64,000 nt of DNA from positions 1,550,001 through 1,614,000 of the forward strand of contig NZ_CP009244.1 of the NCBI RefSeq assembly GCF_001941425.1. Direction: 5' to 3'. Below, piece after piece: positions 58,222 through 64,000 of the stretch. Under the pieces are notes generated by a model. That model saw only the letters and a program-made list of their open reading frames with translations, had not been told where the DNA came from and did no database searches. The stretch is from Corynebacterium ammoniagenes DSM 20306 (GTDB lineage Bacteria > Actinomycetota > Actinomycetes > Mycobacteriales > Mycobacteriaceae). Position 1 is the first letter of the stretch; each line of letters starts with the position of its first letter. A program made the translations under genes and the position numbers.

Positions 58222-58971
58222 TTAAGCCTGCTGCATTATTGACCGGCGTAGGCGTCCGGAAATGGCATCGATGATCATCGTAATGCCCACCATCACGATA
58301 AGGAGCATGCCTACGACTTCCCATTGACGATAATTGGTGTAGTTGGCCAGCATGCTACCGATGCCACCGGCGCCCACGATGCCTAAGACCGCGGAGGTGC
58401 GGATGGAAATTTCAAACCGATACAACGCAAACGATAAAAGTGCGGGCACACAGGCAGGCCACAATCCCCAACGAACGACGGTGGCGGTAGTGCCACCGAC
58501 CGCGCGGATAGCTTCTGGAGCGCCTGTTCTAGCTGACTCCACCGTTTCATAAGTCCACTTAGCCTGCTGTCCGATGCCGGAAATCCCCAGTGCCAATGCA
58601 CCGGTAAAAGGCGTTAGACCAGTAACCGTCAGCAAAATGATCGCGATGACCACTTCTGGAAACGCTCGGATTACGGCGAAGAATACTTTGAGCGTGTTGC
58701 GCAGCCACAGCGGTCCCACGCCGAAAGCGGCCAAGAAACCAAGCGGAATCGACACAACAACGCAGATCAGTGAACCGATCCAGGCCATGGCGATGGAGCG
58801 CCACATTTCAGCCAGGGCACGCGGCAACTTCTCCCAGTCTGGTGATGCAAACATCAACTGCAGGTAATGGCCTACTTTTCCTGGTACCTCGGGAAGTTCC
58901 CGCCAGTCGATACCGAGCCCAAATAACGCGATGAGAAAGATGAAGGCGAGAATAAGTTTCTTTAAGCTCAT
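58222..58971 (-). CDS. Phosphonate-type ABC permease 2
   Basis: A 249-residue PhnE-type permease with about six transmembrane helices. The loop AIRAVGGTTATVVRWGLWP is the EAA-like coupling motif, and [18 protein letters not shown] is the PhnE hallmark. It overlaps the first permease gene by 4 bp. Confidence 0.9.
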   Translation of the reverse strand: MSLKKLILAFIFLIALFGLGIDWRELPEVPGKVGHYLQLMFASPDWEKLPRALAEMWRSIAMAWIGSLICVVVSIPLGFLAAFGVGPLWLRNTLKVFFAVIRAFPEVVIAIILLTVTGLTPFTGALALGISGIGQQAKWTYETVESARTGAPEAIRAVGGTTATVVRWGLWPACVPALLSFALYRFEISIRTSAVLGIVGAGGIGSMLANYTNYRQWEVVGMLLIVMVGITMIIDAISGRLRRSIMQQA

Positions 58972-59774
58972 TGCAATCGCCGCCTGAGATAGTTAGACAG
59001 CACTTCGATGGCTAGCACCACTACTAAAATCTCCAGGATAATGACGGAGACATCGCTATAGGCATAAAACGAACGGCGTTCATCCAAAAGCCTGCCGATG
59101 CCACCTGCCCCGACAATTCCCAAGATTGCCGAGATACGCACGTTTAATTCCAAGGTGTATAGCCACTGGTTCATAAACAACGGCAACACCTGAGGCAGGG
59201 TCATATCCCGATTAATCTGAAATTGCGTTCCGCCCGCGGCCCGGCCTGCTTCCATGTAGCGATGGTCGGTTGAGTCAATGGATTCCGACACGAGCTTGAC
59301 CACAATGCCGAGGTTAAACAAAACCAACGTCATAACACCGGGTAAGGCACCAACACCGACCATGGCGACCAAGACAGTGGCATACACCAAATCCGGCACC
59401 GCACGAATGACGTTGATAATCCCGCGTACTAATGCTCGACCAACGGCGTTAGGATTGCTGGCACTAGCTGCCCATAGCGTAAGCGGCAGGGAGATAAGTG
59501 CGGATATGACCGCGCCAACAAACGCCATCTGCAAAGCTTCAAGCATCGGACCGAGGGTTCGAGGAATAAACTCCACGTTGGGTTGGAGCATCTGCAGCAA
59601 CTTGTCGTAGCCATTACGCCAGTTGCGCCACAACGCGCCTAAGTCGATCTCCACACCGCCCAGCCCAGGGGCTGCAGAAGCGATGGTCATGAGCACAACA
59701 CCGACAACAGCTATCGCCGGCTTCGTCCACCTAGACTGAAAGCCTCTCTTTTTCTGTTCCGCCTGCAACGTCAT
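58968..59774 (-). CDS. Phosphonate-type ABC permease 1
   Basis: A 268-residue PhnE-type permease. The coupling loop [20 protein letters not shown] and [20 protein letters not shown] identify the family. With the next gene it forms a heterodimeric channel. It overlaps the ATPase gene by 4 bp. Confidence 0.9.
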   Translation of the reverse strand: MTLQAEQKKRGFQSRWTKPAIAVVGVVLMTIASAAPGLGGVEIDLGALWRNWRNGYDKLLQMLQPNVEFIPRTLGPMLEALQMAFVGAVISALISLPLTLWAASASNPNAVGRALVRGIINVIRAVPDLVYATVLVAMVGVGALPGVMTLVLFNLGIVVKLVSESIDSTDHRYMEAGRAAGGTQFQINRDMTLPQVLPLFMNQWLYTLELNVRISAILGIVGAGGIGRLLDERRSFYAYSDVSVIILEILVVVLAIEVLSNYLRRRLQ

Positions 59775-60565
59775 AGCACGCCCTGATCGGCTACATCATC
59801 GGCTTCGATTGGTCGATCATAAATGGCCTCAAAGTCGGCTTGCGTTGCTGAAGCAGTAGGTCCGTCGAAGACAATCTCGCCCTCGCGCATACCGATGATG
59901 CGGTCGGTATATTTTTGCACCATATCTAACTGGTGCAAATTAACGACAACGGTAATCCCCTGCTCACGGTTAATCTTTTGAATATCGCGCATCACCGAAT
60001 GCGCGGTGGGTGGATCTAGCGAGGCAATAGGTTCGTCAGCGAGCAGAATCTTCGGCTGTTGCGTTAAGGCTCGCGCGATGGCGACGCGCTGCTTTTGGCC
60101 GCCCGATAGCGCACCCGCTCGTGCCCCTGCCTTTTCCAAGAGATTCACCGCCGATAAAGCATCGTGGGCTAGCTGTTTATCCGCGGCAGTATGCAGCCCT
60201 AGCACCGCACGCCATACTGGGACGTGGGCAAAGCGTCCGACGAGGACATTGTCCATAACATCTACCTGCTCAGCCAGGTTAAAGCTTTGAAAAATCATTC
60301 CGATGTCACCGCGGGCACGCCGAAGGGGCCTGCCCTTCAGCTGGTCAATTCGGTGAGGTCCGACTGTGACTTGTCCACTGCTGACAGGGTTAAGACCATT
60401 GATGGTTCGAATCAGCGTTGATTTACCAGCACCCGAAGGCCCAATGACACACACCATCTCCCCTGGTTGAACCTCGATACTGACATCAGATATCGCTCGT
60501 ACTTGGCCGGGATAAGTTACGCCCACATCGTGAAGCGAAATTGGCCAACTATCTTGTTCAATCAC
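59771..60565 (-). CDS. phnC: Phosphonate-type ABC ATPase
   Basis: A 264-residue PhnC-type ATPase. Walker [10 protein letters not shown] is at about 42-50, the signature [15 protein letters not shown] near 147 and Walker [14 protein letters not shown] near 172. It overlaps the binding-protein gene by 4 bp. The gene symbol follows family resemblance, not known substrate. Confidence 0.88.
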   Translation of the reverse strand: MIEQDSWPISLHDVGVTYPGQVRAISDVSIEVQPGEMVCVIGPSGAGKSTLIRTINGLNPVSSGQVTVGPHRIDQLKGRPLRRARGDIGMIFQSFNLAEQVDVMDNVLVGRFAHVPVWRAVLGLHTAADKQLAHDALSAVNLLEKAGARAGALSGGQKQRVAIARALTQQPKILLADEPIASLDPPTAHSVMRDIQKINREQGITVVVNLHQLDMVQKYTDRIIGMREGEIVFDGPTASATQADFEAIYDRPIEADDVADQGVL

Positions 60566-61533
60566 TTGGCAAAGTGCTCCAGAATCTCGCCGTACCGGGT
60601 GATGTCTTCTTCTTGAGTATCTGCAGTCCAGTCCGACAGCCCCACCAGGTTGTACATAACATCCGCGGCCTCATCCGATGACTCCGCGTAGTTGTCCATG
60701 GCCTGGATTAGCTTGTCGCGAAGCTCCGGGTCCATGTCTGCGCTCGCTGCGACTCCGCCATTCGGAATCGGCTCGGTATAGGCAAATGCCACGACATCTT
60801 CAGCGATCGCTGGGTTTTCCTCCAGTACGGAAGAGCGCGCATCCCAGAACCCGAATGACACCTCGGCATCGCCGTTGGCGACAGCGAGCACTGCGTTATT
60901 ATTGCCCTCCACCGGGATCTGGTTGAGGTCATCGACGTTGATGCCTTCCTCTTCCATCGCCACAACCGGGTATTGGTATCCAGCCGGCGAGGTGGAGCTT
61001 TGCAATGCCACAGGGATATCGGATGTAATCTTCGATAGGTTTTCAAGACCTGCTGGACCTTCACCCATCGCGGTGGACTCTAGCTCGATACCATTGCAGT
61101 AGGCCATGTCGGTCCCGGCTGCCGCGTAGGTTGCCACCGTTGGCTCGTCCTCGCAGTACTTGTCAGGGTCGTTGGTATATGCAACCGATGAGTACGTGGT
61201 TGCCCCGAAGCGAACATCTCGCAGAATGAGCTCAGCGTTGTGCTGTTCCATTGCGTTGTAAAGTGATCCTGCATCGGAGATGATGACGTCTGCTTGTCCA
61301 GCACCGAGTGCCTCGACAGTTGCGGCATAGTCACTGGCGACAACGCCTTCGACTTCCACGCCAAGTTCTTGTGACAGGTACTCGGTCAAAGGATCCAGAG
61401 CCTCAGCTAAGTTCTCGCCCTCCGTAGAGGGGACCAAAGAGATGGTCAGTGTGTCATCTTCTGCTGAGCTACAAGCCACAAGCCCTGCGGAAAGGGCGAA
61501 AATGCCAAGAATGGCGCCAACGTGCTTCTTCAT
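60562..61533 (-). CDS. phnD: Phosphonate-type substrate-binding lipoprotein
   Basis: A 323-residue binding lipoprotein with lipobox LVAC (Cys about 21). The PhnD/SsuA/TauA fold is shown by [16 protein letters not shown] N-terminal strand, [14 protein letters not shown] and the ligand segment [20 protein letters not shown], the place where PhnD proteins bind the phosphonate group. The actual ligand is unknown; no C-P lyase or phosphonatase genes are present in the window. Confidence 0.86.
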   Translation of the reverse strand: MKKHVGAILGIFALSAGLVACSSAEDDTLTISLVPSTEGENLAEALDPLTEYLSQELGVEVEGVVASDYAATVEALGAGQADVIISDAGSLYNAMEQHNAELILRDVRFGATTYSSVAYTNDPDKYCEDEPTVATYAAAGTDMAYCNGIELESTAMGEGPAGLENLSKITSDIPVALQSSTSPAGYQYPVVAMEEEGINVDDLNQIPVEGNNNAVLAVANGDAEVSFGFWDARSSVLEENPAIAEDVVAFAYTEPIPNGGVAASADMDPELRDKLIQAMDNYAESSDEAADVMYNLVGLSDWTADTQEEDITRYGEILEHFAK

Positions 61534-61539
61534 GATTAT

Positions 61540-62190
61540 CTACTTTCCTTGGTGTGCCCATGCGATGATGTCTGCTGCGGCATCATCGAGCGTGTGGTGT
61601 GGGGTTACTAAAAGGGTTTGAGCACCTAGCTCTGCGGCAGGGTCGAGGTCATTTTCGGCAATATCCCCGATGGCAAGAATCCGACGAGCGCCCAGGCCTT
61701 CAATCACCTGGGTCATCCCCGCCGGTTTTCGGGAATTAAACGACAGTTGATCGAAGTACTGCCTGATATTCCAGGTAGTAAGCAAAGCTTCAATACCGTC
61801 GTCTGGTGCATTGGTAGCTAATACCACCCATGCGTGCTCAGAAATTGCGTGCAATAGCTTCGGCAACTTGCGGGGCATATGCACTGGTGCTTTATCCGTG
61901 CCAAGCAGGCGCCGGCTCGCGATATATGCCTGTGACAGCGCTTCAGGCGTGATCCCTTGTGCCGTGGCGAGTTCAGCAACAGCGTGATAGCCATCCCGGT
62001 AGTCGCTCGTGAGATCATCGAGCTCTGCCAATGCCATCTCGACCTGCTCAGCGAACGCGGCCGAATTTGCCAACCTCTCTGCCGGAATAGCGTCGGCATA
62101 GGCCCGGACAGGTCCGTGGCCCAGCGCTACGGTTCCGTCAAAATCGAAGATGACAGCAGCCTGCTGCCGCAAATCCTGTCGCAATATCAT
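61540..62190 (-). CDS. HAD-superfamily phosphatase, first gene of the importer operon
   Basis: A 216-residue HAD class I hydrolase. Motif I FDFDGTVA is at 15-22, ATNAPDDG is motif II, the Lys of SRKPAGM motif III and IGDIAENDLDPA motif IV. The cap is all-helical (about 30-95). It is 6 bp from the binding-protein gene and heads the operon. It probably removes phosphate from the imported compound or its product. Confidence 0.85.
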   Translation of the reverse strand: MILRQDLRQQAAVIFDFDGTVALGHGPVRAYADAIPAERLANSAAFAEQVEMALAELDDLTSDYRDGYHAVAELATAQGITPEALSQAYIASRRLLGTDKAPVHMPRKLPKLLHAISEHAWVVLATNAPDDGIEALLTTWNIRQYFDQLSFNSRKPAGMTQVIEGLGARRILAIGDIAENDLDPAAELGAQTLLVTPHHTLDDAAADIIAWAHQGK

Positions 62191-62251
62191 AAAACTCCCT
62201 CATGCCAGGCAAGATGCTCCGGTTGTTGTTCGTACATGACGTCCACCCTTA

Positions 62252-62266
62252 TGAACGTCACGTTCA
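62252..62266. promoter_or_regulatory. Palindromic operator A of the importer operon
   Basis: TGAACGTCACGTTCA, a perfect inverted repeat with 7-bp arms and one central base. It lies 62 bp upstream of the HAD start. The sister site is 31 bp away centre to centre. Confidence 0.75.
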
Positions 62267-62282
62267 GACTATGGGGCGGTTG

Positions 62283-62297
62283 TGAACGGTTCGTTCA
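62283..62297. promoter_or_regulatory. Palindromic operator B of the importer operon
   Basis: TGAACGGTTCGTTCA, 6-bp arms around GTT. It shares TGAACG-N3-CGTTCA with operator A, three helical turns away, so it should bind the same protein. Confidence 0.75.
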
Positions 62298-62373
62298 AAT
62301 GGAATGAACTCTGGGGAAACTCTCTTCAAAATCAACGATTCGAGAAGCCGGAATTCCAGTAAGATTGGACACC

Positions 62374-63402
62374 ATGGCCGTAAGCGACATCGTCCGCAAA
62401 GTAGAAACCACCTTCAACAAGGCATCGGTAAAGTATGTGACAAAGCGGGGCTGGGTGCCTGCGGTCAGTGGATACACCGGGTATGGATCGCGGGAAAGTA
62501 TTCGCATCTTCGGTCGTGTGCTCGCCGTGGAACCCGATAGTCCTGCAGCCGTTAACCCAGGGGCGCATCCCGATGATCTCGGCGAACAGCGCGGGTGGCG
62601 GCAATTTATCACCGTGCAATTGGGAGACTTCCCGTTTACGGTGCGCATCGGTGACAAGGAAGTGCACGCACATACTGATGACAATGGCTATATCGATATC
62701 GCCATTGATAACCCTGGACTAGAGCCAGGCTGGCACACAGCAACGATTTCCATCGCGGGCGCACCAGATGCCGACGCCGAGGTCATGATCGTCGATTCCT
62801 CCCAGGAAGTCGGGATCATCAGCGATATCGATGACACCATCTTGGTCACGTGGCTGCCCCGCGCGCTGGTAGCGGCGTGGAACTCCTGGATTAAGCGCAC
62901 CAATACGCGCATGCCTGTCGATGGCATGGCGGAATTCTTCCAGCGCCTGCGCACCTCGTATCCAAAGGCACCGGTGTTTTATCTGTCCACCGGAGCGTGG
63001 AATACCTACCGCACGCTAAATAAGTTCACCCGCCAGCATGGCTTCCCGCGCGGGCCGATGCTGCTGACAGACTGGGGCCCAACAGAGACCGGATTATTCC
63101 GCAGCGGCATGGAACATAAAAAGGTGCAGCTGCGCAATCTCATTATCGACTATCCGCATATGACGTGGATTTTGGTCGGCGATGACGGTCAGCATGACCC
63201 GCTAATCTTTTCCGAAGTGGTCAAAGAACACCCCACGCAGATCAAAATGGTCGCGGTGCGCACGCTGACCCCGCGCGAGCACGTACTGTCGCACGGTACG
63301 GTGGCTCCCCTAGCGGAAGTCGCCAACAACGCCCGCGCAACGGTTCCCTTTATTCACGGCCCCAATGGCCATGAGCTCATCCGCGAATTAGACCAGCTAT
63401 AA
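62374..63402 (+). CDS. App1-like (DUF2183) phosphatase-domain protein
   Basis: A 342-residue protein with a DUF2183 domain like yeast phosphatidate phosphatase App1. The catalytic DIDDTI (DxDxT) is at about residue 150 and GDDGQHDP near 270. A beta-rich domain lies N-terminal. The ATG at 62374 has no ribosome site; TAAGAT ends 8 bases before it, consistent with a leaderless mRNA. It might act on phospholipids, but this is family knowledge. It is divergent from the importer operon. Confidence 0.85.
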   Translation: MAVSDIVRKVETTFNKASVKYVTKRGWVPAVSGYTGYGSRESIRIFGRVLAVEPDSPAAVNPGAHPDDLGEQRGWRQFITVQLGDFPFTVRIGDKEVHAHTDDNGYIDIAIDNPGLEPGWHTATISIAGAPDADAEVMIVDSSQEVGIISDIDDTILVTWLPRALVAAWNSWIKRTNTRMPVDGMAEFFQRLRTSYPKAPVFYLSTGAWNTYRTLNKFTRQHGFPRGPMLLTDWGPTETGLFRSGMEHKKVQLRNLIIDYPHMTWILVGDDGQHDPLIFSEVVKEHPTQIKMVAVRTLTPREHVLSHGTVAPLAEVANNARATVPFIHGPNGHELIRELDQL

Positions 63403-63405
63403 AAA

Positions 63406-63435
63406 ATGCCGCCCGCAGATAATCTGGGGCGGCAT
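63406..63435 (-). terminator. Terminator between the App1-like and stress protein genes
   Basis: ATGCCGCCC pairs with GGGCGGCAT, extended by CAGAT/ATCTG, and is followed on the minus strand by six Ts. It serves the stress protein gene and perhaps both. Confidence 0.92.
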
Positions 63436-63449
63436 CAATATATCTCGCG

Positions 63450-63890
63450 TTAGTTCACCGTGTGAACAATCATGACATCGCAATCTGACTGACGGGCAAC
63501 GTCAGCGGGCACCGAGCCCAATAGACGACCGGTCAAAGAATTGATGCCGCGGTTACCAACCACCAGCAAATCCGCGTCATTGTCATTGACAATCGCCATT
63601 AGTGCCTGCACCGGGGTGCCCGCGCGCACCGCGGTTTCGATGTTTTTCACGCCGAACTTTTCCGCATGAGCCTTTCCGGAGGCAAGGTTTTCTGCAGCAA
63701 CCTCATCACCCAAGATCGTCACGGATTCTTGGCGCAGCGTCTTGGATGCTTCTTCTTTATTTTCGTAATAAGCGCAGCCAATGACCAGACGGGCATCAAA
63801 TGCTGCCGCGATCCGCGCTGCGCGCTCTACTGCCAGAAGGGACGACTTGGAGCCGTCGGTGCCTACAACGATGGTGTCATATTCGCTCAT
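63450..63890 (-). CDS. Universal stress protein, Rv1636-like
   Basis: A 146-residue UspA-fold protein. VVGTDGSKSS starts the domain, and VVGNRGINSLTGRLLGSVP gives the GxxG-9x-GS nucleotide-binding signature. It resembles M. tuberculosis Rv1636, which binds cAMP and ATP and also lies near uvrA. AAAGGTCC precedes the ATG. Probably a stress-related nucleotide sensor. Confidence 0.93.
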   Translation of the reverse strand: MSEYDTIVVGTDGSKSSLLAVERAARIAAAFDARLVIGCAYYENKEEASKTLRQESVTILGDEVAAENLASGKAHAEKFGVKNIETAVRAGTPVQALMAIVNDNDADLLVVGNRGINSLTGRLLGSVPADVARQSDCDVMIVHTVN

Positions 63891-64000
63891 ATTGGACCTT
63901 TCGCACGCGTTAATAAGTAGTTTCAGTCTAACAATAGAATTGTCTAATTGCGCTCAGACGTGGTGTTTACCACGACAACGTCCGCGTGTGCTTTACGCGT

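Overview
The window is chromosomal DNA of a Corynebacterium. The protein sequences are corynebacterial throughout (SteA/SteB, an IF3 starting with isoleucine, QorR-like HxlR, a Rv1636-like stress protein). The gene order follows the conserved blocks of Corynebacteriales, which in M. tuberculosis run as Rv1636-Rv1644, the arg operon, tyrS-Rv1691-tlyA-recN, and xerD-parA-scpAB-cmk-der. Species assignment is not possible from the sequence alone. No prophage, insertion sequence, CRISPR array or tRNA gene was seen. Almost all genes lie on the minus strand, so the operons below read from high to low coordinates.

Layout. (1) 1-5340: pyrimidine operon pyrR-pyrB-pyrC-carA-carB (carB cut by the window edge). 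It has a PyrR-type RNA hairpin at the pyrR ribosome binding site and a second promoter before carA. (2) 5607-7070: a lone plus-strand SDR epimerase and a bidirectional terminator. (3) 7117-15897: der, cmk, rluB, scpB, scpA, a ParA-like ATPase, an unrecognised Gly-rich membrane-anchored protein, xerD and a Nudix hydrolase; this is a chromosome segregation and resolution cluster. (4) 15913-24108: steB, steA (cell separation), recN, nadK, tlyA, a 55-residue gene, a HAD phosphatase and an Arg/Asp/Gly-rich TPR protein. The pyrG gene usually found between steB and the Nudix gene is absent here. (5) 24243-30156: one rRNA operon (16S-23S-5S, no spacer tRNA) with promoter, boxA-like antitermination elements and terminator. 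(6) 30278-33423: tyrS, a 59-residue Trm112-like gene, and a divergent quinone reductase/QorR-type pair with two clear palindromic operators. (7) 33441-42272: complete arginine operon argCJBDFRGH. (8) 42349-49000: pheST, a TrmH-type methyltransferase, a TM2 protein, and infC-rpmI-rplT, where infC starts at an ATC codon. (9) 49270-53891: a penicillin-recognising-fold lipoprotein, uvrA, and a divergent metallo-beta-lactamase-fold hydrolase. (10) 54030-63402: the accessory part: a DoxX-like protein with charged repeats, a HelD/HelR-like RNA polymerase-associated helicase, and a six-gene phosphonate-type ABC importer/HAD/RpiR operon facing two copies of a TGAACG-N3-CGTTCA palindrome, then an App1-like phosphatase. 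(11) 63450-63890: a universal stress protein.

How parts work together. The carAB product, carbamoyl phosphate, feeds both PyrB and ArgF, and both pathways are in this window with their regulators (PyrR and ArgR). Candidate Arg-type boxes sit before argC, argG and carA. The segregation block joins condensin (ScpAB), a ParA-like protein, XerD and the SteAB separation proteins. The least explained pieces are the importer/HAD/RpiR operon, the Gly-rich membrane protein, the DoxX-repeat protein and the Arg/Asp/Gly-TPR protein.
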